A stretch of DNA of 64,000 nt. It comes from Nocardioides sp. Soil797. Its GTDB lineage: Bacteria; Actinomycetota; Actinomycetes; Propionibacteriales; Nocardioidaceae. The position numbers were made by a program, and so were the translations under genes. The DNA lies in the NCBI GenBank assembly GCA_001429555.1, contig LMSR01000020.1:279417-343416 (forward strand), read 5' to 3'. Below, piece after piece: positions 44,648 through 51,752 of the stretch. How positions within the stretch are numbered: the stretch's first letter is position 1; every line of letters begins with the position of its first letter. Below the pieces are notes generated by a model. The model saw nothing but the letters and a program-made list of their open reading frames with translations, was not told where the DNA came from and made no database searches.

Positions 44648-45492
44648 CCGCCGACGCGACGCCAGGTGCACGAGGTCCCGTGCACGTGACCGGACGCGTC
44701 CTCACGGTGAAGAAGGTCGGCGCCTACCGGCACCTGACCGTGGCCGCGCCCGGCATCGCCGAGCGGTTCCGTCCCGGCAACTTCGTGGCGGTCTCGATCG
44801 GAGACCTCGTCCCGCGCGCCCACCTGGCTCGACGCAGCCTGTGGATCACCGGGGTCAAGCCCACCGGGGCCCATGGTGCGACCGTCGAGATGGTGGTCGA
44901 GGCAACCGGAGTCGGCACCCAGTGGTTGGCCGAACTCAGCCAGGACGACCAGCTCGAGATGACCGGCCCCCTGGGCCGACCGTTCGCGCTGCCGAAGGAG
45001 TCGGTGACCTGCCTGCTCGTCGGCGAGGGCTACGCCGCCGGGATGTTGTTCCCCCTGGCCGAACGACTGCGCGAGCGCTCCTGCGTGGTCACCATGCTGC
45101 TCGGGGCGGCCGACGAGCCCCACCTGCTCGGAGCACTCGACGCCCGCCGATCGGCGCGATCCGTCTCCGTGGTCACCGGTGACGGTTCGGTCGGGCTCCG
45201 GGGCACCCTGGCCGACGCCCTGCCCGATCTGCTCGCCTCCACGGGGGCTGACGTCGTCTACGGTGCCGGCTCGATCCCCACCCTGCACGCGGTTGCTGCC
45301 GCCGCCGAGCAGCACGGCGCGTGGAGCCAGGTCGCGGTACAGGTGGCGCAACCGTGCGGAACCGGCTTGTGCCAGGGCTGCCCGCTGCCGGTGGTGGGCG
45401 AGGACGGCGTGGGCCGGCTGGTGCGCGCCTGCGCCGACGGCCCGGTGATCCGCGGTGACCGGGTGCGGTGGAACGAGCTGGTGACCCCATGA
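44644..45492 (+). CDS. pyrK: PyrK-type flavin/iron-sulfur electron transfer subunit
   Basis: 282 residues. Ferredoxin-reductase-like FAD domain (FRPGNFVAVSIG, then LARRSLWITGV), NAD-binding middle (TCLLVGEGYAAGMLFPLAERL), and four [2Fe-2S] cysteines C238-x4-C243-x2-C246-x16-C263 as in PyrK. In class 1B enzymes PyrK passes electrons from PyrDB to NAD+. All ligands are intact. ATG overlaps the pyrD stop and its stop overlaps the PyrDB-like gene. Confidence 0.88.
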   Translation: MTADATPGARGPVHVTGRVLTVKKVGAYRHLTVAAPGIAERFRPGNFVAVSIGDLVPRAHLARRSLWITGVKPTGAHGATVEMVVEATGVGTQWLAELSQDDQLEMTGPLGRPFALPKESVTCLLVGEGYAAGMLFPLAERLRERSCVVTMLLGAADEPHLLGALDARRSARSVSVVTGDGSVGLRGTLADALPDLLASTGADVVYGAGSIPTLHAVAAAAEQHGAWSQVAVQVAQPCGTGLCQGCPLPVVGEDGVGRLVRACADGPVIRGDRVRWNELVTP

Positions 45493-46304
45493 GCCGTCCG
45501 AACCCCGTGATGGTCGCCTCCGGGTGCGGAGGAACCGGCCGAGAGCTCGACAGCCTCGGCGTGCTCGACGCGCTGGGCACCTTCGTCACCCGCACCATCA
45601 CCCTCGACGCCCGTCTCGGCAGCGCGGCGCCTCGCGTGGCAGAGTCGCCGTCGGGGCTGGTCAACGCGATCGGCCTGCAGAACCCCGGTCTCGACCAGTT
45701 CCTGACCCGTGAGCTGCCCTGGTTGGCGGCCCGCAAGGTGCGCACCCACGTGTCGATCGCCGGCTCGACGCTGGGGGAGTACGTCGACCTGGCCCGGCGC
45801 CTCGGTCAGTCACCGGGTGTGTCCGGCATCGAGGTCAACCTCTCCGTGCCCGACGCCCTGGCCTGGGGACTGTTCGACGCCCAGGAGCCCTTCCAGGCGG
45901 CGCGCGTGGTGGCCGCTGTACGCCGCGACCTCCCGCGCGGCATTGAGGTGCACGCCAAGCTCGGCCCCGACCCGGCCCGCGTCGTGGAGTCGGCCCGGGC
46001 CGTCGCCGAGGCCGGTGCCGATGCCGTGGTCCTGGTGAACGCGGCGCCGGCGCTGCTGCCCGACGGACGCCCAGGTGGCCTGAGCGGACCGGCGTTGCGT
46101 CCCTTGGCACTGCGCTGCATCCACGAGGTCCGCACGGCACTGCCCGACCTCTCGATCGTCGGAGCCGGTGGCATCACCGATGCGTCGGACGCACGCGAGT
46201 TCCTGGCCGCCGGTGCCGATGCCGTCCAGGTGGGCACGGCCCTGCTGCACGACCCGACCACTGCCGCACGCATCGCGGCCGACCTTCGAGGAGACACCCC
46301 ATGA
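45489..46304 (+). CDS. Class 1B dihydroorotate dehydrogenase-like protein lacking the catalytic cysteine
   Basis: 271 residues. Clear PyrDB features: TLDARLGSAAPRVAESPSGLVNAIGLQNPGL, GGLSGPALRPLALR, and FMN phosphate site VGAGGITDASDAREFLAAGADAVQVGTAL. But the loop that reads NxSCPN in class 1 enzymes is N117-L-S-V120-P-D122: catalytic Cys is Val and Asn is Asp. The FMN/orotate lysine (TK[ST]) appears as R35, and the loop before GGLSGP is shortened. Paired with an intact PyrK, it may oxidise another substrate or be a structural partner. Not a normal DHODH. Confidence 0.85.
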   Translation: MSRPNPVMVASGCGGTGRELDSLGVLDALGTFVTRTITLDARLGSAAPRVAESPSGLVNAIGLQNPGLDQFLTRELPWLAARKVRTHVSIAGSTLGEYVDLARRLGQSPGVSGIEVNLSVPDALAWGLFDAQEPFQAARVVAAVRRDLPRGIEVHAKLGPDPARVVESARAVAEAGADAVVLVNAAPALLPDGRPGGLSGPALRPLALRCIHEVRTALPDLSIVGAGGITDASDAREFLAAGADAVQVGTALLHDPTTAARIAADLRGDTP

Positions 46305-47134
46305 GCCCCAGCTTCGGCGCCCGATTCGCTGCTGCCGTCGACCGGCACGGCCCGATGTGTGTGGGCATCGACCCTCACCCCGAGCTGCTGCACGACTGGG
46401 AACTCGACGACGACGCAGCTGGTCTCGAGCGCTTCGCGATGACCGTGGTCGAGGCGGTCGCCGGCCACGTTGCCGTGGTCAAGCCCCAGTCCGCGTTCTA
46501 CGAGCGCCACGGCAGCCGCGGGATCGCGGTGCTGGAGAAGCTGATGGCGCAGGCCCGCGCTGCGGGAACCCTGGTCCTCCTCGACGTGAAGCGGGGCGAC
46601 ATCGGCTCCACCTCGCAGGCCTATGCCGACGCCTATCTCGAACGCACCTCACCCTTGTTTGCCGACGCGATCACGGCCAGCCCCTACCTCGGCTTCGGCT
46701 CGGTCACCCCGATGATCGACACGGCGTTGCGCAACAACGCCGGGGTCTTCGTGCTGGCCCTCACCTCCAACAAGGAGGCTCCCGAGGTGCAGCACGCCGT
46801 CGGTGCCGACGGGCGAACCGTCGCCGGCTCGGTGCTCGATGCGCTGCGTGAGCTCAACACCGGTGCCGAGCCGCTGGGTTCGATCGGCGCGGTCGTGGGT
46901 GCCACCATCGGCGACGTGGGGGAGAGCTTCGACTTCAACGGCCCGATCCTGGTCCCCGGCGTGGGCGCCCAGGGCGGCACCGCTGCCGACGTACGCCGTA
47001 TCTTCGGCACCGCGGCCGCCAACGTCACCCCGAGCAGCTCACGAGCCCTGTTGCGCCACGGGCCCGACGTGGAGGCCCTGCGAGATGCGGCCCGGCGCGC
47101 GAACGACGAGTTCCGGGGGCTGGTGCGAGGATGA
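46301..47134 (+). CDS. pyrF: Orotidine 5'-phosphate decarboxylase (type 2)
   Basis: 277 residues, the long actinobacterial type. CVGIDPHPELLHDWE, VVKPQSAFYERHGSRG, catalytic LLDVKRGDIGSTSQAYADAYL, then GPILVPGVGAQGG for phosphate binding. Final step to UMP. ATG overlaps the previous stop. Confidence 0.95.
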   Translation: MSPSFGARFAAAVDRHGPMCVGIDPHPELLHDWELDDDAAGLERFAMTVVEAVAGHVAVVKPQSAFYERHGSRGIAVLEKLMAQARAAGTLVLLDVKRGDIGSTSQAYADAYLERTSPLFADAITASPYLGFGSVTPMIDTALRNNAGVFVLALTSNKEAPEVQHAVGADGRTVAGSVLDALRELNTGAEPLGSIGAVVGATIGDVGESFDFNGPILVPGVGAQGGTAADVRRIFGTAAANVTPSSSRALLRHGPDVEALRDAARRANDEFRGLVRG

Positions 47135-47571
47135 GGTGCGTCGTCGCGCTCACCGTGCTCCTGCTGCTGGCCACGGCCGGTTGTTCGCAGAGCCAGCAGG
47201 ACAAGCGCGACGACTACTGTGCCCAGGTCAAGAAGGATGGGCCCGACCTGATCCAGATCTCCGACGAGGCCGGCCCGGAGGCATTCACGAAGATGCTGCC
47301 GACGCTTGAGGGGCTGGCGGAGAAGTCCCCCCAGGACCTCGAGGACGAGTGGCAGTCCTACCTCAACGCGCTGCGGGGTTGGCGCGACGCACTGGAGGAG
47401 TCGGGGGTGGATCCCTCGGACCTCGCCGGCGGCATGCCCAAGGACCTGGCCCGCGAGGACAAGCAGCGCATCCGTGGCGCGGCCACCGTGTTGCAGAGCC
47501 CCGGGGTCACCGCTGCCTCGAAGGGGATCGAGCAACACGCTCTCGACGTGTGCGGCACCCCGTTGCTCTGA
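47131..47571 (+). CDS. Small putative lipoprotein at the end of the pyr operon
   Basis: 146 residues. Short signal peptide (VVALTVLLLLATAGC) with lipobox ATAGC, then a charged helical body with two further cysteines (DDYCAQVKKDG and DVCGTPLL). Family not recognised. ATG overlaps the pyrF stop (ATGA), so it is translated with the UMP genes though it has no evident link to them. Confidence 0.7.
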   Translation: MRCVVALTVLLLLATAGCSQSQQDKRDDYCAQVKKDGPDLIQISDEAGPEAFTKMLPTLEGLAEKSPQDLEDEWQSYLNALRGWRDALEESGVDPSDLAGGMPKDLAREDKQRIRGAATVLQSPGVTAASKGIEQHALDVCGTPLL

Positions 47572-47613
47572 GGTCCGGGCGTGCCTCAGTCGACCGGGAA
47601 GCTGGACCCAGCG

Positions 47614-47643
47614 TTGCCGTGCGTCCGAGCCTGTGACTAGATT
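47614..47643 (+). promoter_or_regulatory. Promoter of mihF-gmk
   Basis: TTGCCG (47614-47619) and TAGATT (47638-47643) with 18 bases between fit a housekeeping sigma promoter. Start site would fall about 35 bases before the mihF GTG, leaving a leader with GAGGA. Confidence 0.6.
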
Positions 47644-47686
47644 GACCACACATCCGCTTGCGCACGACTGACGAGGATCCGCACCC

Positions 47687-48007
47687 GTGGCCCTGCCCCC
47701 ACTCACTCCCGAACAACGCCAGGCTGCCCTGGACAAGGCCGCCGCCTCCCGTCGGGAACGCGCAGAGGTGAAGAATCGCCTCAAGAACTCCGGCGCCTCG
47801 ATCATCGAGGTGGTCCGTGAGGGCCAGACCAACGAGGTGATCGGCAAGATGCGGGTCATCGACCTGCTGCAGTCGATGCCCGGGCTGGGCAAGGTGCGCG
47901 CGCGCCAGTTGATGGAGCGCCTGAGCATCGCCGAGAGTCGCCGGGTGCGCGGGCTCGGTGTCAAGCAGGTGGCTGCCCTCGAGGCCGAGTTCTCTGCACG
48001 TGGCTGA
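47687..48007 (+). CDS. mihF: Actinobacterial integration host factor
   Basis: 106 residues. The whole protein fits mihF: PPLTPEQRQAALDKAAASRRERAEVKNRLK region, then MRVIDLLQSMPGLGKVRARQLMERL (helix-hairpin-helix-like DNA binding) and ESRRVRGLGVKQ. A single-chain nucleoid protein specific to actinobacteria, unrelated to HU/IHF. GTG 47687. Overlaps gmk by eight bases. Confidence 0.93.
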   Translation: MALPPLTPEQRQAALDKAAASRRERAEVKNRLKNSGASIIEVVREGQTNEVIGKMRVIDLLQSMPGLGKVRARQLMERLSIAESRRVRGLGVKQVAALEAEFSARG

Positions 48008-48587
48008 CGAGGCGATCCCCACCGCCACCACCCGTCTGGCGGTCCTGGCCGGACCGACCGCCGTGGGCAAGGGCACCGTCGCCGCGGTGATCCGCGACGA
48101 CCACCCCGAGGTCTGGATCTCCGTCTCGGTGACCACCCGCAAGGCACGACCGGGCGAGGTCGACGGTGTCCACTACCACTTCGTCTCCGACGACGAGTTC
48201 GACGCGATGATCGCCGAGAACGAGCTCCTCGAGTGGGCGGTGGTGCACAAGGCCGCCCGTTACGGCACCCCCCGTCGTCCCGTCGAGGAGGCGTTGGCCG
48301 CCGGACGTCCTGCCCTGCTCGAGATCGATCTCCAGGGCGCGCGCCAGGTGAAGGTCAACATGCCCGAGGCGCTCTTCGTCTTCCTGGCGCCGCCGTCGTG
48401 GGACGAGCTCGTACGCCGGCTCGTCGGCAGGGGCACCGAGGACGAGCGCGAGCGGGAGCGCCGGCTCGAAACTGCCCGCGTCGAGCTGGCCGCCGAGAGT
48501 GAGTTCGACGTGACCATCGTGAACCGTGAAGTTCACGCTGCAGCCACCGAGTTGGTAGCATTGATGAAGGCTCCTCTGCGGGCCTGA
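48000..48587 (+). CDS. gmk: Guanylate kinase
   Basis: 195 residues. GTG 48000 lies inside the end of mihF. P-loop LAGPTAVGKGTV, GMP-binding SVSVTTRKARPGEVDGVHYHFVS, and LLEIDLQGARQVK. Converts GMP to GDP. The order mihF-gmk-rpoZ-coaBC-metK is standard in actinobacteria. Confidence 0.95.
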   Translation: MADEAIPTATTRLAVLAGPTAVGKGTVAAVIRDDHPEVWISVSVTTRKARPGEVDGVHYHFVSDDEFDAMIAENELLEWAVVHKAARYGTPRRPVEEALAAGRPALLEIDLQGARQVKVNMPEALFVFLAPPSWDELVRRLVGRGTEDERERERRLETARVELAAESEFDVTIVNREVHAAATELVALMKAPLRA

Positions 48588-48605
48588 TCCAAGTGATCAA
48601 CACAG

Positions 48606-48624
48606 CACCCATCAACACTGGGTG
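48606..48624 (+). other. Hairpin between gmk and rpoZ
   Basis: Arms CACCCA and TGGGTG around TCAACAC, followed by ATCTCTATCGACTTTTG, which is T-rich for this genome. It may partly terminate gmk transcripts before rpoZ. Confidence 0.35.
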
Positions 48625-48655
48625 ATCTCTATCGACTTTTGTGAGGCGTGTGCGC

Positions 48656-48982
48656 GTGTCTGTCCCCACCGGCGAGGGTGTCACCAATCCCTCGATCGAC
48701 GAACTGCTCACCAAGACGGACTCGAAGTACAAGCTGGTCCTCTACAGCGCCAAGCGGGCCCGTCAGATCAACGCCTACTACTCGCAGCTCGGCGAAGGCC
48801 TGCTCGAGTACGTCGGCCCACTGGTCGACACCCACGTCCAGGAGAAGCCGCTGTCCATCGCCCTGCGCGAGATCAACGAGGACCTGCTGACCTGCGAAGA
48901 CGTCGACCCGGCCGAGCTCGCTGCTGAGGAGGCCGCTGCCAAGGCCGCCGCCGCCGAGGCCGAGTCGAGCGCGTCCGAATAA
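48656..48982 (+). CDS. rpoZ: RNA polymerase omega subunit
   Basis: 108 residues. Of three in-frame GTGs (48641, 48650, 48656) the last has GTGAGG nine bases upstream and gives the usual SVPTGEG start. Core: SKYKLVLYSAKRARQINAYYSQLGEGLLEYVGPLV, then EKPLSIALREINEDLL. The Ala/Glu tail is normal. Aids assembly of RNA polymerase. Confidence 0.94.
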   Translation: MSVPTGEGVTNPSIDELLTKTDSKYKLVLYSAKRARQINAYYSQLGEGLLEYVGPLVDTHVQEKPLSIALREINEDLLTCEDVDPAELAAEEAAAKAAAAEAESSASE

Positions 48983-49002
48983 CGACGGCACCCGGAGCTC
49001 CG

Positions 49003-50271
49003 ATGACGGATTCCTTCCCGACCGGCTCCCACGACGACGTGGCCGCTTCCCCTGCGGGGAGGCGGCCTCGTGTCGTCCTCGGGGTCAGCGGTGGCATTGC
49101 CGCCTACAAGTCCTGTGAGCTCCTGCGCAGGTTCACCGAGTCCGGCCATGACGTCACCGTGGTCCCGACCGCTGCCGCGCTCGAGTTCGTCGGTGCACCG
49201 ACCTGGGCGGCGTTGTCGGGCAAGCCGGTGGCCACCGACGTGTGGACCGACGTACATGCCGTGCCCCACGTGCAGATCGGCCAACATGCTGACCTCGTCG
49301 TGGTCGCCCCGGCCACTGCCGACCTGCTCGCCAAGGCAGCGCACGGCCTTGCCGACGACCTTCTGACCAACACGTTGCTCACCGCGCGGTGCCCGGTGGT
49401 CTTCGCCCCGGCGATGCACACCGAGATGTGGGAACACCCCGCGACCGTGGCCAACGTCGCCACGCTGCGCGCCCGCGGCATCGTGGTGATCGAGCCCGAC
49501 GAGGGGCGCCTGACCGGCAAGGACACCGGGAAGGGGCGCCTGCCCGACCCGGCGGAGATCTTAGAGCTGGCCGTCGACGTGCTCAACCGGGGTGGCGCCC
49601 GGCCCGACCTGGCCGGTCGCCGCGTGGTGGTCTCGGCCGGTGGCACGCGTGAGTACCTCGATCCGGTCCGCTACCTCGGCAACCGCTCCTCAGGGCTCCA
49701 GGGCCACGCCCTGGCCCGCACTGCCGCGGCCCGTGGCGCCGAGGTCACCCTGATCGCCGCGAACGTCACGCTGCCCGACCCCGCCGGGGTCAAGGTGATC
49801 GCCGTGTCGACGACCGCCGAACTGCGCGACGCCGTGGTCGCGGCCACCGCGACCGCGGATGCGGTGGTGATGGCCGCAGCCCCGGCCGACTTCCGGCCGA
49901 CCACGGTCAGCAACGACAAGATCAAGAAGGCTGACGACGGCTCGGCGCCCAGTATCGAGCTGGTGCAGAACCCCGACATCCTCAAGGAGATCTCCCACGA
50001 CCGCGCCCGACCCGACCAGGTGATCGTGGGATTCGCTGCCGAGACGGGCGACGCAACCGGTTCGGTGCGCGAGCTGGCGCTGGCCAAGTTGGCCCGCAAG
50101 GGATGCGACCTGCTGGTCGTCAACGACGTCAGTGGTGGAGCCGTGTTCGGCAGCCCCGACAACGAGGCCGTCATCCTCTCCACGACGGGGGAGGCCCGCG
50201 AGGTTCCACGCGGAAGCAAGGCGTCCCTGGCGCACGCCATCTGGGACCAGGTGCTCACCCGACTGGGCTGA
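49003..50271 (+). CDS. coaBC: Bifunctional phosphopantothenoylcysteine decarboxylase/synthase
   Basis: 422 residues. CoaC flavoprotein half: VVLGVSGGIAAYKSCELLRR, PAMHTEMW, and ATADLLAKAA. CoaB half from about 200: VVVSAGGTREYLDPVRYLGNRSSG, the nucleotide-binding KIKK in SNDKIKKADD, and ELVQNPDIL. The segment NRSSGLQG has Leu where Lys is common. Makes 4'-phosphopantetheine for CoA. Confidence 0.94.
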   Translation: MTDSFPTGSHDDVAASPAGRRPRVVLGVSGGIAAYKSCELLRRFTESGHDVTVVPTAAALEFVGAPTWAALSGKPVATDVWTDVHAVPHVQIGQHADLVVVAPATADLLAKAAHGLADDLLTNTLLTARCPVVFAPAMHTEMWEHPATVANVATLRARGIVVIEPDEGRLTGKDTGKGRLPDPAEILELAVDVLNRGGARPDLAGRRVVVSAGGTREYLDPVRYLGNRSSGLQGHALARTAAARGAEVTLIAANVTLPDPAGVKVIAVSTTAELRDAVVAATATADAVVMAAAPADFRPTTVSNDKIKKADDGSAPSIELVQNPDILKEISHDRARPDQVIVGFAAETGDATGSVRELALAKLARKGCDLLVVNDVSGGAVFGSPDNEAVILSTTGEAREVPRGSKASLAHAIWDQVLTRLG

Positions 50272-50369
50272 GCACCGCAACGCACGGGTCGCTGAGACGG
50301 ATGTCACGTAACTCGGCGGCTGGACTATCGTTTTGAAGACACACCAACGATTCGGGAGTGAGATCCACT

Positions 50370-51572
50370 GTGGCTGGACGCCTTTTCACGTCGGAGTCGG
50401 TGACCGAGGGTCACCCCGACAAGATCGCTGACCAGATCAGCGACACCGTTCTTGACTACCTCATGGAGAACGACGCCGACAAGGAGAACCTCCGTGTCGC
50501 CGTCGAGACCCTGCTGACCACCGGCCTCGTCGTCGTGGCCGGCGAGGTGCGCACCAACGCCTACGCGCCGGTGGCCGAGCTGGTCCGCAAGAAGATCCTC
50601 GAGATCGGTTACGACCACTCCGACAAGGGCTTCGACGGCACCACCTGTGGTGTCCAGGTCGCGATCGGTGGTCAGTCCGTCGACATCGCGGCCGGTGTGG
50701 ACGACGGCCACGAGTCACGCGTCGGCTCCTCCGAGGACGACCTCGACAAGCGCGGCGCGGGTGACCAGGGCCTGATGTTCGGCTACGCCTGCGACGACAC
50801 CCCCGAGCTCTTCCCGCTGCCGATCAAGATTGCGCAGACCCTGTCGGAGAAGCTCTCCGAGGTCCGCAAGGACGGCACGCTTCCCTACCTGCGTCCCGAC
50901 GGCAAGACCCAGGTCACCATCGAGTACGACGCCGAGGGGCGCCCGGTGCGCATCGACACGGTCGTGCTCTCCACGCAGCACGCCGCCGAGATCGACCACC
51001 CGACCCTCGAGGGCGACATCAAGAAGCACGTGATCGACAGCGTGCTGAGCCAGTTCGAGATCGACTCCACCGACTACCGGATGCTGGTCAACCCGACCGG
51101 CAAGTTCGTGGTCGGTGGCCCGATGGGTGACGCCGGCCTGACCGGTCGCAAGATCATCGTCGACACCTACGGCGGCATGGCTCGCCACGGTGGCGGCGCG
51201 TTCTCCGGCAAGGACCCGTCCAAGGTCGACCGTTCCGCTGCCTACGCCACCCGCTGGGTGGCCAAGAACGTCGTGGCCGCGGGCCTGGCGAAGCGCTGCG
51301 AGGTGCAGGTCGCCTACGCAATCGGCAAGGCAGCCCCCGTGGGCGTCTTCATCGAGACCTTCGGCACCGGCACAGTCCCCGACGAGGACATCCAGCAGGC
51401 CGTGCTCAAGTGCTTCGACCTGCGTCCGGCCGCGATCATCCGCGACCTCGACCTGCTGCGCCCGATCTACGCCAAGACGGCCGCCTACGGCCACTTCGGT
51501 CGCGAGCTTCCCGAGTTCACCTGGGAGCGCACCGACCGCGCGGCCGACCTGAAGGCTGCTGCCGGTCTCTGA
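50370..51572 (+). CDS. metK: S-adenosylmethionine synthase
   Basis: 400 residues. GTG 50370 gives the family start AGRLFTSESVTEGHPDKIADQISD and has GGGAG upstream; GTG 50358 is the alternative. Signatures GAGDQGLMFGYA and the P-loop-like GGGAFSGKDPSKVDRSAAY are intact. Produces SAM from ATP and methionine. Nothing like a SAM riboswitch was recognised in the 98-base leader. Followed by large palindromes. Confidence 0.97.
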   Translation: MAGRLFTSESVTEGHPDKIADQISDTVLDYLMENDADKENLRVAVETLLTTGLVVVAGEVRTNAYAPVAELVRKKILEIGYDHSDKGFDGTTCGVQVAIGGQSVDIAAGVDDGHESRVGSSEDDLDKRGAGDQGLMFGYACDDTPELFPLPIKIAQTLSEKLSEVRKDGTLPYLRPDGKTQVTIEYDAEGRPVRIDTVVLSTQHAAEIDHPTLEGDIKKHVIDSVLSQFEIDSTDYRMLVNPTGKFVVGGPMGDAGLTGRKIIVDTYGGMARHGGGAFSGKDPSKVDRSAAYATRWVAKNVVAAGLAKRCEVQVAYAIGKAAPVGVFIETFGTGTVPDEDIQQAVLKCFDLRPAAIIRDLDLLRPIYAKTAAYGHFGRELPEFTWERTDRAADLKAAAGL

Positions 51573-51600
51573 TCACTCCGCTTCACCCGCTCCCTCGAAC

Positions 51601-51669
51601 CCCATTTCCCCGGGTACCCGGGGAAATGGGAACTTCCCGGCCGACATTTCGGCCGGGAAGTTCCCATTT
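51601..51669 (+). terminator. Nested palindromes after metK
   Basis: A perfect 30-bp palindrome, arms CCCATTTCCCCGGGT and ACCCGGGGAAATGGG (51601-51630), is followed by a second perfect hairpin with 21-base arms (51624-51644 and 51649-51669) and a CATT loop. The two share AAATGGG (51624-51630), so they exclude each other in RNA. A 16-base motif (CATTTCGGCCGGGAAG) recurs with one change at 51665-51680. Most likely the metK terminator, but much larger than needed. Confidence 0.7.
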
Positions 51670-51752
51670 CGGCCGGGGAGTCCAGTGCGTTTCACCATCG
51701 GACCCGACCGGCGGTGGATCCGGCGCGAGGCTGTCACCGGTTGCTGGTAGGA

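Noticed and set aside
45489..46304. Ordinary second dihydroorotate dehydrogenase
   Set aside because: Catalytic Cys is Val120, the following Asn is Asp122 and the flavin-site Lys is Arg35.
50272..50369. SAM-responsive riboswitch before metK
   Set aside because: The 98-base leader shows no recognisable SAM riboswitch core or pseudoknot pattern.
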